The notes beneath the pieces were generated by a model, which did not search any database, was not told where the DNA came from, and saw only the letters and a list, made by a program, of their open reading frames with translations. From contig NZ_JACVAB010000005.1 in NCBI RefSeq assembly GCF_014851585.1, positions 248,001 through 312,000 of the forward strand: DNA of 64,000 bases. Reading direction: 5' to 3'. Below are positions 24,861-32,639 of this stretch, in pieces. The position numbers and the translations under genes were made by a program. Numbering within the stretch: position 1 is the first letter of the stretch; each line of letters starts with the position of its first letter. The stretch comes from Agrobacterium sp. AGB01 (GTDB taxonomy: Bacteria > Pseudomonadota > Alphaproteobacteria > Rhizobiales > Rhizobiaceae).

Positions 24861-25721
24861 TTGGCTAAACTAGTTGCCACACTGGCATCCACTCACCACC
24901 CATTTTATCTTAGAGCGACCACAGCGCCTGCTGAGGAGCAGATGCCTCAGGCGCCGGAATGGAGACTCAAAGTTGAAGCGTATCGCGAGACTTTGGCACG
25001 CGCGCAGCCTGATATCCTCGTCATGGTCGGATCTGACCATTTTCATCAGATTTTTCTGGATAATTGTCCGCAATTTCTGATCGGGAAGGCTCCAAGGTAT
25101 GACGCGACATTTTATAACGAAGAGCGCGAATTTGGCCTGCCGAAATACATGTTGCAGGGCGATGAGGCTATGTCGGCGTTCATGCACACGTCATTGCTTG
25201 ATCAGAACTTTGACTTTGCATTCTCCAATGAATTGAAGATCGACCACTCGATCGTTTGCCCGATCATTACTTTACGGCCCCAAAACGACCTGCCCATTGT
25301 GCCAATATACACCAATATCTTTGCACCACCCTTGCCGTCAGTCAGACGGTTTTATGACCTTGGCCTGGCTATTCGCCGAGCGATTGAGGGCTTTCCATCT
25401 TCGAAAAGGGTCGCAGCAATCGGTACCGGCCATCTTTCCCTAGAGTTGGGCGGACCTCGTCAATTCACGGAGACGGGACCGGATCCGGTATTTGACCGGC
25501 AAGCTATTGAGTGGCTTCGTGCTGGTGATGTCGAAGCAATACTTCGAAATGTCAGCCACGAGAGTATGGAAAAAAGCGGAAACGCGACGCACGGTTTTCT
25601 GAATTTTATACTGATGCTGGGGGTCGCTGGTGCGGAATGTGCTGATTACGTCGACAATCTCGATCTGTTTCACACAATGGAAGCATATTTTACCTGGTAT
25701 CCAAAGGAGCCTGCCGCGTGA
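24861..25721 (+). CDS. Extradiol ring-cleavage dioxygenase, LigB-type catalytic subunit
   Basis: A 286-residue cytosolic class III extradiol dioxygenase subunit. Metal-ligand and catalytic histidines expected for LigB are visible: STHHPF near residue 12, GSDHFH, KIDHSIVCP and GTGHLSLELGG. The last segment is the hallmark of the protocatechuate 4,5-dioxygenase/gallate dioxygenase group. Such enzymes open catechol-type rings beside a hydroxyl using Fe(II) and oxygen. The start is TTG 24861, with AGGAG 7-9 bases upstream. The stop overlaps the LigA-type gene by 4 bases, as in ligAB pairs, although there ligA usually comes first. It lies just after the VirG-like gene and fits breakdown of plant phenolics. 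Confidence 0.88.
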   Translation: MAKLVATLASTHHPFYLRATTAPAEEQMPQAPEWRLKVEAYRETLARAQPDILVMVGSDHFHQIFLDNCPQFLIGKAPRYDATFYNEEREFGLPKYMLQGDEAMSAFMHTSLLDQNFDFAFSNELKIDHSIVCPIITLRPQNDLPIVPIYTNIFAPPLPSVRRFYDLGLAIRRAIEGFPSSKRVAAIGTGHLSLELGGPRQFTETGPDPVFDRQAIEWLRAGDVEAILRNVSHESMEKSGNATHGFLNFILMLGVAGAECADYVDNLDLFHTMEAYFTWYPKEPAA

Positions 25722-26089
25722 GCAAATATTTCGTCAACAAGTTTCTCTTCATGGTGGACCGAGATCCCGCATTGTTGCGGCAGTATACCATCGATCCACA
25801 TGGCCTTGTCGCACGTTGGGAACAAACGATCGGTGCGACTCTGCTGTCAAATTCAGCAGAGGAATCGACAGTTTTGAGCTTGACGGTAGATGAGCGCAAT
25901 GCGCTCACCGCACATGACTTCGTGGCTTTGTTTGAGATGGGAGCACATTTCTTTCTCAATCTCACTCTTTTCATAGGCATCTACGACGAGCCATATGCCG
26001 CGAGGTCAGGACCGCTATCATTTCAGCGGGAATTTGCGGGTAAGCTGGCGCATTGGCAGGGCCTCACCTACCCATCCGTGGCTACGTAA
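25718..26089 (+). CDS. LigA-type small subunit of ring-opening dioxygenase
   Basis: A 123-residue, all-helical protein beginning at GTG 25718, which overlaps the LigB-type stop (GTGA). The segments VNKFLFMVDRDPALLRQY and LTVDERNALTAHDFVALFEMGAHFF resemble the alpha (LigA) subunit of protocatechuate 4,5-dioxygenase, which caps the active site of the beta subunit. Coupled translation with the catalytic subunit supports a heteromeric enzyme. The substrate cannot be told from the small subunit. The gene converges on the regulator gene ending at 26113. Confidence 0.85.
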   Translation: MSKYFVNKFLFMVDRDPALLRQYTIDPHGLVARWEQTIGATLLSNSAEESTVLSLTVDERNALTAHDFVALFEMGAHFFLNLTLFIGIYDEPYAARSGPLSFQREFAGKLAHWQGLTYPSVAT

Positions 26090-26112
26090 GCGCTGTCGAC
26101 GTGTGTGTCCGC

Positions 26113-27204
26113 TCAGATGGCAGAATACGCGTTTTGCTCTTCACGTTGTTGGGCGCGAACGCGAATTAAGTTGGTAGTTGCCTCGGCGATAGTTGTCAGC
26201 GCTTCGAATTCAGAAGGGGCCAAGGTACGCGGTACAACGTCGATGACGCATATTGAGCCAAGCGCGAAGTCGAATTTGTCGCGAACGGGAGCGCCCGCGT
26301 AAAATCGAAAGCCAAATGGCGCTGCAAGCGCCGGATTGCCCTCGAATATCTCAACTCTCGACAGGTCTTCTATCACCGTAAATTTGTTCGCCATGAGCGT
26401 ACTGTTACAGAATGCCCAGTCTCGAGGGGTCTGTTCTCCTTCAAACCCTATTCGCGATTTGAACCACTGTGCGTCCTTGGTGATCAAAGTGAACATTGCG
26501 ACAGGAGCATGCGTGACGTCGGCTGCCAGGCGTACAAGGCGATCAAAGCTCGTGTCGGGTGGCGATTGAAGCAACTCGGACTGCTTCACTGCCTCCAGAC
26601 GCGCACGTTCATTCCAGGGCGTCGGAAAGCCGGCGGACAAATTATCAGCTGGCTTGGTCGATCGCAGATAATCCACGACCGCTGCGCTCATCTGCGAGAC
26701 GTCGCTCGACATCTTCACTTGTACGCGCCGGGACATCCGCGTCGCTGGATGATTAACGTCGGCTTCGGTTGCACTGACGATAAGCGTTTGTCTGTAGCGA
26801 ACATCGTTGCCGAGCGCGGTTATGAGCCGCTTTCGATCAGGTTCATCTGCGTTTTCAACGATAATCAGCATAGGAGGGATGACCGCGATCAACTTGGACA
26901 AGGCCTCGACATCTTCCACGACATCCAGGAGCAAGCCTGATCCGGGAAGGCCGGTCAGCTGCCAGTGGGCACCGCGACCTTGAGCTGCGACAACCACACC
27001 CCGGGCTGAAACCCGAATATCATCGGAATGGGGATCATCAATCAGATCCAGAACTGCCTGTCGGGGAATTCGTCTGTGTCCGCCTGGTGTTTTCCAAGAC
27101 GGCAATTGACCGCTTTCCACCCATAACTGGGCAGTTCGCACAGAAACACCTAATAACTCCGCGGCGTCCGCCGTAGTCAGAATATCTTTCACGTACTTAC
27201 CCAC
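26113..27204 (-). CDS. Excisionase-type HTH regulator with GAF domain
   Basis: A protein of about 363 residues with an N-terminal excisionase/MerR-like helix-turn-helix (ILTTADAAELLGVSVRTAQLWVESGQLPSWKTPGGHRRI, about 5-45), a linker region with a receiver-like fold (MLIIVENADEPDRKRLITAL) and a C-terminal GAF domain (about 215-350; LVRLAADVTHAPVAMFTLI, IGSICVID-like core). It would be a cytosolic one-component regulator sensing a small molecule or redox state. The start is not settled: GTG 27204 or GTG 27192; the frame stays open to 27462, but that part looks non-coding and overlaps a divergent gene. It is convergent with ligB/ligA and divergent from the amidohydrolase gene, either of which could be its target. 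Confidence 0.75.
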   Translation of the reverse strand: MGKYVKDILTTADAAELLGVSVRTAQLWVESGQLPSWKTPGGHRRIPRQAVLDLIDDPHSDDIRVSARGVVVAAQGRGAHWQLTGLPGSGLLLDVVEDVEALSKLIAVIPPMLIIVENADEPDRKRLITALGNDVRYRQTLIVSATEADVNHPATRMSRRVQVKMSSDVSQMSAAVVDYLRSTKPADNLSAGFPTPWNERARLEAVKQSELLQSPPDTSFDRLVRLAADVTHAPVAMFTLITKDAQWFKSRIGFEGEQTPRDWAFCNSTLMANKFTVIEDLSRVEIFEGNPALAAPFGFRFYAGAPVRDKFDFALGSICVIDVVPRTLAPSEFEALTTIAEATTNLIRVRAQQREEQNAYSAI

Positions 27205-27367
27205 TAATTGAACATTAGATATAGTAAAATATGGAAAATATGCAAGAAGTGTTGGAATTGGCAATCTATTCCATTTGTAATCAACACACCCATCGCTGAT
27301 ACGAAAGCGAAACCTCACCTCGCCAACCTGCAGGCTCCTAAAGCGGCCTATAGGCGGGAGATTTGTC

Positions 27368-27613
27368 ATGAAGTTGAGTGTTTCTTCAGGAACCATTTCG
27401 CGGCTTAGCCCGCTGTACTCTGCGCTTCTCAAGGGCGCCAGCAGAGCGTTTTCGTTTCTCAAACAAAGCGTCGGTATCGGTAGTGTAGCCTACTACTTTT
27501 CTCCTTATTACCCGTGGCCTGACGAGGGTGATTTTCTGCATTTGCAAGTCGACGGCCGCCTGACGGACTGTGAAGACAAGGTGGCCCCATTAGAACCAGA
27601 TCACACCGACTGA
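27368..27613 (+). CDS. Small protein, unknown function
   Basis: An 81-residue frame with GGGAG 7 bases before ATG 27368. The N-terminal half is moderately hydrophobic and basic (SRLSPLYSALLKGASRAFSFLKQS), the C-terminal half acidic. No family recognised. It precedes the M20 amidohydrolase on the same strand by about 80 bases, and is divergent from the regulator, so it may be the first gene of a two-gene operon. Confidence 0.45.
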   Translation: MKLSVSSGTISRLSPLYSALLKGASRAFSFLKQSVGIGSVAYYFSPYYPWPDEGDFLHLQVDGRLTDCEDKVAPLEPDHTD

Positions 27614-27693
27614 CCACCCGGCTCGAATGTGCTGGTGGCGAACGTGAGACCAGCATGGCGGTCTATCATTATTCAAGACATAGGATTTTCAAG

Positions 27694-28860
27694 ATGCTGC
27701 TTGCGCACGGTATTGGCGAGATGGGTGATGACGTGATTGCCTGGCGGCGACATCTCCACCAGAACCCGGAACTTCTCTACGACGTCCATGCGACTGCCCG
27801 TTTCATCACTGACAAACTCTCGCAATTCGGTTGCGATGTGATTGAGACTGGTATCGGCGAAACCGGGGTTGTGGGGCTTATCAAAGGAAGGTTGGGCGAG
27901 GGGCCGGTCATCGGGTTGCGGGCAGATATGGATGCCCTGCCGATCCTTGAACGAAGCGGCAAATCCTGGGCGTCGAAGATATCCGGTCGTGCGCATTCCT
28001 GCGGGCACGATGGTCACATGGCCATGCTCCTTGGAGCCACGCGATACCTCAGTGGAACGCGCAATTTCCGAGGTGCAGTGGCTGTTATCTTTCAGCCAGC
28101 GGAGGAAGGTGGGGCTGGGGCGCTTGCCATGGTCAAGGACGGGCTCATGGAGAGGTTTGACATAGAACGTGTGTTTGGGATGCATAATGAGCCCATGCTT
28201 CCTGTTGGATATTTTGCAATCCGGGCAGGAGCAATTCTGGCTGCTGCCGACACTTTCGATATCGTTGTTCACGGTCGTGGCGGGCATGCTGGTCAACCAC
28301 ATCTTTCAATTGATCCCATTGTGGTCGCCTCCCACCTTGTCATCGCGCTCCAGACTATCGTGTCGCGCGAAACCGAACCATCCGATGCGCTGGTGATTAC
28401 GGTCGCATCCATTCAAGGGGGGAATGCCCATAACGTAATCCCGAACACAGTGAGATTGACTGGGACCGTGAGAACGTTGAACGCTGGAATGCGCGCATTT
28501 GCGGAAAGGAGGCTGAAGGATGTGACGCGATTAACGACAAGCACCTTTGGGGCCACAGCAGACGTCTCTTATAACCACGGTTATCCCGTAACATTCAACC
28601 ATGAGAAAGAGACCGAGATCGCTCTAGAGGCGGCAAAACTGGTCGTTGGCGAAAAGAAGGTAGCGTCTGACATCAAGCCCCGCATGGCAGCAGAAGACTT
28701 CGCCTACATGCTGGAAAGCAGACCGGGTGCTTTCATAATCATAGGAAACGGCGATACGCCAGGATTACATAATCCCGCCTATGATTTTAACGATGACGCC
28801 ATCCCATTCGGCGTGAGTTACTGGGTTCGTCTCGTTGAGACAATTCTCTCCCAACGATGA
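27694..28860 (+). CDS. M20 amidohydrolase (aminoacylase/hippurate hydrolase type)
   Basis: A 388-residue cytosolic metallopeptidase-family hydrolase which removes acyl groups from N-acyl amino acids or related amides. It has WRRHLHQNPEL near the N-terminus, GLRADMDALPI, the metal-binding CGHDGHMAMLLG with Cys and two His, QPAEEGGAGA and MHNEP, and ends with an AAEDFAYML segment, all usual for the HipO/IAA-amino-acid hydrolase group. ATG 27694, with AGGA 8 bases upstream, is preferred over ATG 27655, which lacks a site. Members of this group release indole-3-acetic acid or benzoate from amino-acid conjugates; in a plant-sensing context hydrolysis of a plant conjugate is a fair guess. Confidence 0.9.
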   Translation: MLLAHGIGEMGDDVIAWRRHLHQNPELLYDVHATARFITDKLSQFGCDVIETGIGETGVVGLIKGRLGEGPVIGLRADMDALPILERSGKSWASKISGRAHSCGHDGHMAMLLGATRYLSGTRNFRGAVAVIFQPAEEGGAGALAMVKDGLMERFDIERVFGMHNEPMLPVGYFAIRAGAILAAADTFDIVVHGRGGHAGQPHLSIDPIVVASHLVIALQTIVSRETEPSDALVITVASIQGGNAHNVIPNTVRLTGTVRTLNAGMRAFAERRLKDVTRLTTSTFGATADVSYNHGYPVTFNHEKETEIALEAAKLVVGEKKVASDIKPRMAAEDFAYMLESRPGAFIIIGNGDTPGLHNPAYDFNDDAIPFGVSYWVRLVETILSQR

Positions 28861-29081
28861 ATGACCGCGTGGTGGCGCAGCACAATATCCCGCTGACTTT
28901 CGAGGCAGGTGGCTTGGCGCACGCGTCTGCCCATGTTTGAACTTGAATAGATGGCATTACTGCGAACACCGCCCAACTATTTGAAAAGCCGCGGTTTTCC
29001 CTTAGTCGTTGACGACAAAACAAAAATAAGGTGCAGCGGTAAAACCATAACCAGCCGCACTTGCGAGCGCCAATAAACCCG
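28861..29081. other. Intergenic region left of repeat copy B
   Basis: About 220 unique bases between the amidohydrolase and the start of repeat copy B at 29082. Nothing recognised. Confidence 0.4.
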
Positions 29082-29130
29082 TCTCGAAAAAAAGGAGTTG
29101 ACTGAGATGGTGATGTCTGGTTTTATATAG

Positions 29131-29156
29131 TTATCGCGATAATAGTTATCGCATAA
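29131..29156 (+). promoter_or_regulatory. Palindromic operator of hydrolase copy B
   Basis: TTATCGCGATAA (29131-29142) followed by TTATCGCATAA (29146-29156), identical to the copy A operator and placed the same way relative to the promoter and start. Confidence 0.6.
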
Positions 29157-29172
29157 CAACGGAGTGATGCAG

Positions 29173-29949
29173 ATGACCGACAACAAATTCCTCACAGCTG
29201 CCGCCGCTATCGCTATCGCCGCCGCAGGACATGCAACTTCAGTATCAGCAGCCCAGCCCGTCAAGAATGTCGTCCTCGTCCACGGTGCATTCGCAGACGG
29301 TTCGGGATGGCGCGGCGTTTACGATCAGCTCACCCGGCGTGGCTACAAGGTAACGATTGTCCAGAACCCCCTGACTTCTCTTGACGACGATGTTGCCGCG
29401 ACAAACCGCGCACTCGACCGTCAGGACGGCCCAACCATTCTTGTCGGTCACTCCTGGGGCGGTACCGTCATCACGGAGGCAGGCATTCACGCCAATGTCG
29501 CTGGCCTGGTGTATGTGTCGGCCCTGTCTCCAGATGCTGGTGAAACGACCGGCCAGCAATATGAGGGTTTTGCCCCAGCCTCCGAATTTGTGATCGACAA
29601 GGCCGATGACGGCTTCGGTTTTGTCAGCCCCGAGAAATTCAAAGCCGGGTTTGCCCATGATGTCAGTGATGAAGATGCTGCCTTCATGCGAGACTCCCAG
29701 GTTCCTATCAATCTGGAGGTGTTCGGCACAAAGCTCAAAAATGCTGCCTGGCGCACCAAGCCCAGCTGGGCTGTCATTGCTACGGAAGACAAGGCCTTTG
29801 ATCAGGCGATGCTCATTCACATGGCTGAGCGGATCAAGGCGAAGATTACCAAGGTCTCAGCCAGCCATGCGCTGTTCATGACACAGCCAAAGGTTGTCGC
29901 AGACACGATCGATGAGGCCGCCAAGACAATTCAAAGCAAAGCAAACTGA
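29173..29949 (+). CDS. Exported alpha/beta hydrolase, copy B
   Basis: A 258-residue protein with the same signal peptide, oxyanion segment, GHSWGG nucleophile elbow and terminal His as copy A at 12960-13736. The two differ at only two residues that I can see: Gln to Arg in the segment DQLTxRG, and Asn to Ser in the last residues (TIQNKAN / TIQSKAN). Start by the same reasoning, ATG 29173 after ACGGAG. It keeps its own promoter and operator, so both copies should be expressed together, doubling dosage. Confidence 0.88.
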   Translation: MTDNKFLTAAAAIAIAAAGHATSVSAAQPVKNVVLVHGAFADGSGWRGVYDQLTRRGYKVTIVQNPLTSLDDDVAATNRALDRQDGPTILVGHSWGGTVITEAGIHANVAGLVYVSALSPDAGETTGQQYEGFAPASEFVIDKADDGFGFVSPEKFKAGFAHDVSDEDAAFMRDSQVPINLEVFGTKLKNAAWRTKPSWAVIATEDKAFDQAMLIHMAERIKAKITKVSASHALFMTQPKVVADTIDEAAKTIQSKAN

Positions 29950-29980
29950 CAACAACAAAGCAAACTGACAACAGAAACAT

Positions 29981-30008
29981 CAAGCGAGTGCAAAAATGCA
30001 CTCGCTTG
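29981..30008 (+). terminator. 3' hairpin of hydrolase copy B
   Basis: The same 12-bp stem with AAAA loop as in copy A, about 31 bases after the stop. No T run. Confidence 0.6.
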
Positions 30009-30049
30009 AAAACACCAATGCATTTTCCAGACGAGTTCGGCCCGTTCAC

Positions 30050-30061
30050 TTCAAATGAAAC
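30050..30061 (+). promoter_or_regulatory. vir-box-like dodecamer upstream of GMC gene
   Basis: TTCAAATGAAAC matches TNCAATTGAAAY at 11 of 12 positions, in the same orientation as the GMC oxidoreductase gene and 108 bases before its start. It begins 18 bases after the end of repeat copy B, so it is unique sequence. Confidence 0.4.
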
Positions 30062-30168
30062 TGACGGACCACAAGCTGAAATCTCTGTCTAACGCGGCTC
30101 CCGACATAGATCGGTTGAGCATTGCGCTCGGCGCAACAACACATTTAATTCAACATACAAGGTGACTT

Positions 30169-31770
30169 ATGGAACACGCCACAACAGACCGCGACGGTCC
30201 GGAAGCACGGGCTCATCGCACTAAATTTCGTACCCATTTCGATTTCATCATCTGCGGAGCTGGCTCTAGCGGCTCTGTGGTCGCTGCTCGCCTGGCCCAG
30301 GACAAAAACGTTCAGGTCCTTCTTATTGAGGCTGGTGGCGACGACAACGCGCCTTCGATTTCAGACCCGGCACAATGGCCGCTTAATCTTGGTTCATCGC
30401 ACGACTGGGCATTCGAGGGCGAGCCCTCACCACACCTTAATGGTCGTCGTCTTCCCTTGAACATGGGCAAGGTACTCGGCGGTGGGTCCAGTATCAATGT
30501 CATGGTTTGGGCCCGCGGTCACAAGGCTGACTGGGACTATTTTGCTGACGAGACAGGTGATCCGGACTGGGGATACGATTCTATTCTGAACTATTACCGT
30601 CGTATTGAAGATTGGCAGGGTAAAGCTGATCCTACACGACGGGGGGCGGGTGGACCGGTATATGTTGCACAGCCCCATTCCCCTCAGCCGCTTGCGGAGA
30701 TCACGGTTGATGCCGCGAAGGATCTCGGCATCGCAAAATTTGAAAGCGCCAATGGCGAGATGATGGAGGGTGATGGCGGAGCCGCCATTGCTGAGTTGCG
30801 AATCCGTGACAACAAGCGGCAGTCGATTTTTCGTTCATATACGCAACCGATCATGAGCCAGCCAAACCTCACGGTCTTGACGGGCGCGCTTGTCACTCGG
30901 ATCATTTTTTCAGGCAAGACAGCCGTCGGCGTAGAAGCCATGGTTGGTGATAAGATTTTGCGCGTCGGTGCCGATCGCGAAGTTGTGCTATCTCTTGGGG
31001 CGGTACATACGCCCAAAGTGCTTATGCAATCCGGTATTGGACCGGAAAATGAATTGCGACGCCACGGTATTCCTATGGTCCAGGGCCTTCCGGGGGTTGG
31101 GGAAAATCATCAGGACCACATAGCCTTCGGCTGCACCTGGGAATATTTGAAACCTCAATTGGTGGGTGGTGGCGGCTGCGAAGCAGTGCTCTATGCAAAG
31201 AGCGATGCGCGCTTGCCTGCGCCTGATATGGTGCAGTGCCAGCTGGAATTCGCAGTGCCGCCGCCACCTGAGGTAGGATTGCAAGCGCCTGAACATGGTT
31301 GGACGATGTTCGCCGGGCTTGCTCAGCCCAAGAGCCGTGGACGCGTTCGCCTGTCCGGCTCGCAACCCAACGACCCGATCATTGTTACACCCAACTCACT
31401 GAGCGATCCTCAGGATATGGAGACAGCCTTTCGCACTATCGAATTGTGCAGGGAATTGGGCAACAGTGATCGTTTTCGGTCCTTGATCAAGCGGGAAGTC
31501 ATTCCCGCCATACGCGATCGCGCGAGTATGGAGAACTTTATACGCAACTCCGCTGTCACGTATTGGCACCAGTCGTGTACGGCCAAAATGGGACGAGATG
31601 CCATGTCAGTCGTTGATTCACGCCTGCGTGTGTATGGTGTCAAAAATCTGCGCATTGCCGACGCCTCGGTTATGCCGAGAATACCCGTGGGCAATTTGAT
31701 GGCTCCATGTGTGGTGGTCGGCGAGCGTGCGGCAGACATGTTAAAGGCGGATAACGGAATTTCGTCCTGA
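30169..31770 (+). CDS. GMC-family FAD oxidoreductase (choline/alcohol dehydrogenase type)
   Basis: A 533-residue flavoprotein. The FAD-binding GAGSSGSVVAARLA lies at about 28-41, followed by a GMC signature region around GKVLGGGSSINVMVWARG. The active-site pair is His467 (YWHQSCTAKMG) and Asn509 (VGNLMAP), both expected for the family. Members oxidise alcohols, choline, sugars or aryl alcohols, passing electrons to a quinone, cytochrome or oxygen. The protein has no evident signal peptide. AAGGTGA precedes the ATG. A vir-box-like site lies 108 bases upstream. In this setting an aryl-alcohol or side-chain alcohol dehydrogenase acting on a plant phenolic is plausible; the symbol betA is not justified. 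Confidence 0.9.
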   Translation: MEHATTDRDGPEARAHRTKFRTHFDFIICGAGSSGSVVAARLAQDKNVQVLLIEAGGDDNAPSISDPAQWPLNLGSSHDWAFEGEPSPHLNGRRLPLNMGKVLGGGSSINVMVWARGHKADWDYFADETGDPDWGYDSILNYYRRIEDWQGKADPTRRGAGGPVYVAQPHSPQPLAEITVDAAKDLGIAKFESANGEMMEGDGGAAIAELRIRDNKRQSIFRSYTQPIMSQPNLTVLTGALVTRIIFSGKTAVGVEAMVGDKILRVGADREVVLSLGAVHTPKVLMQSGIGPENELRRHGIPMVQGLPGVGENHQDHIAFGCTWEYLKPQLVGGGGCEAVLYAKSDARLPAPDMVQCQLEFAVPPPPEVGLQAPEHGWTMFAGLAQPKSRGRVRLSGSQPNDPIIVTPNSLSDPQDMETAFRTIELCRELGNSDRFRSLIKREVIPAIRDRASMENFIRNSAVTYWHQSCTAKMGRDAMSVVDSRLRVYGVKNLRIADASVMPRIPVGNLMAPCVVVGERAADMLKADNGISS

Positions 31771-31782
31771 CCTTTATGACTG

Positions 31783-31810
31783 GCTTACAGGCTCCTCAGA
31801 GCCTGTAAGC
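31783..31810 (+). terminator. Hairpin after GMC gene
   Basis: GCTTACAGGCTC-CTCA-GAGCCTGTAAGC is a perfect 12-bp stem with a 4-base loop, 12 bases after the GMC stop, without a T run. It probably marks the end of the transcript. Confidence 0.65.
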
Positions 31811-32010
31811 TGCGTCCTATTGTGGGGTGCTGGCGGCAATGTCGCCCTGTTGTTGCCCGTCAGTAAGCGTCAGAAAACCTTCGCTACCCTGTGTGAGCAG
31901 ACCTTTCAAATAACCGGGCATGTTTCATTTATAAGACATAAGTAATGAAATGTAACTCGGCTGAAAAGCGGCCATGAAATTCTAGTCTCTCATGCGACGG
32001 AGGTGAGGGA

Positions 32011-32337
32011 ATGGGAGTTGGACCCGAGGACTACGCTGAAAAAGCGCCAAGTAGTGACAGACCTGAAGACCTCAATCCAAAGCGATCCGAGAGACGCAGG
32101 AAAGAGCTGATATCGTGGGATTATCAAGATCGGTTATTTGATAAATCTGGCCAGAAATTTGGTGCTAAATGCGCTCCTGATTTGCCCGTTACGTTGGATC
32201 TGAGGCAACGCAATGAACAGTCATTCCATTCTTCCGACGGTGAACCAGATGAATTCCGACAACTATACACGATCGGCGCGGCAGCCTTATCTCTGCTGAG
32301 CATCATGGCCGTTCTATATTTTATTCTGTGCCATTGA
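32011..32337 (+). CDS. Small protein with C-terminal membrane segment
   Basis: A 108-residue protein with a very strong ribosome-binding site (GGAGGTGAGG). Residues 1-84 are polar and charged; residues 86-107 (QLYTIGAAALSLLSIMAVLYFILC) form one terminal hydrophobic helix. The plan is like that of the protein at 17932-18318, although I see no clear sequence identity. Tail-anchored in the inner membrane is the likely location. No known family. Confidence 0.6.
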   Translation: MGVGPEDYAEKAPSSDRPEDLNPKRSERRRKELISWDYQDRLFDKSGQKFGAKCAPDLPVTLDLRQRNEQSFHSSDGEPDEFRQLYTIGAAALSLLSIMAVLYFILCH

Positions 32338-32639
32338 TGATGTTTTGCGCGCACCATTCTTTGCTTTAGTTTCGCCAGTCACATAGCGCAACGCGCAGGT
32401 GTCGTACTGCAATTGAAATGTGAATCCACAAAACGGAAATACAGAGGAAACAGGTCGCACGCATTTTTGGCCGTCGTCCGTATTTCAAGTGTGCCCAGTT
32501 TGATCCAGAAACGTCTTGGCTGCAGCCATTAGCCTCTTAGGGGCGCGGCCTGGCAATTCTTTGTCGGCACCGTCGAAGGGCCCGTCTCACACTGAATTAC
32601 TCGCGACGCTATGTTATCAACTTCATAAAAGAGGCATTT
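32338..32639. other. Promoter region of polyamine-binding protein gene
   Basis: Three hundred bases without a gene. Contains an exact vir-box match at 32408-32419 and a 10-of-12 match in reverse orientation at 32482-32493, and nothing else recognised. Confidence 0.5.
32408..32419 (+). promoter_or_regulatory. Exact vir-box match
   Basis: TGCAATTGAAAT fits TNCAATTGAAAY at every position. An exact match is expected only about 0.06 times in 64 kb on both strands with equal base frequencies (10 fixed bases and one two-fold base). It is 221 bases before the start of the polyamine-type binding protein at 32640, same orientation, in non-coding DNA 8 kb from the VirG-like gene. Confidence 0.55.

Larger units (their letters stand above)
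29082..30032 (+). repeat. 950-bp direct repeat, copy B
   Basis: Near-identical to 12870-13819, in the same orientation. Differences are about ten substitutions, several silent, including CAG to CGG (Gln to Arg) in the hydrolase and a cluster near its last codons, plus one extra A in the left A-run. The sequences on either side are unrelated to those flanking copy A. Such low divergence implies recent duplication or continuing gene conversion. Confidence 0.95.

Noticed and set aside
12870..30032. The 950-bp repeat as an insertion sequence or composite transposon
   Set aside because: No transposase and no terminal inverted repeats; the repeat carries an ordinary gene with its own promoter. A target-site duplication could not be established at either end.
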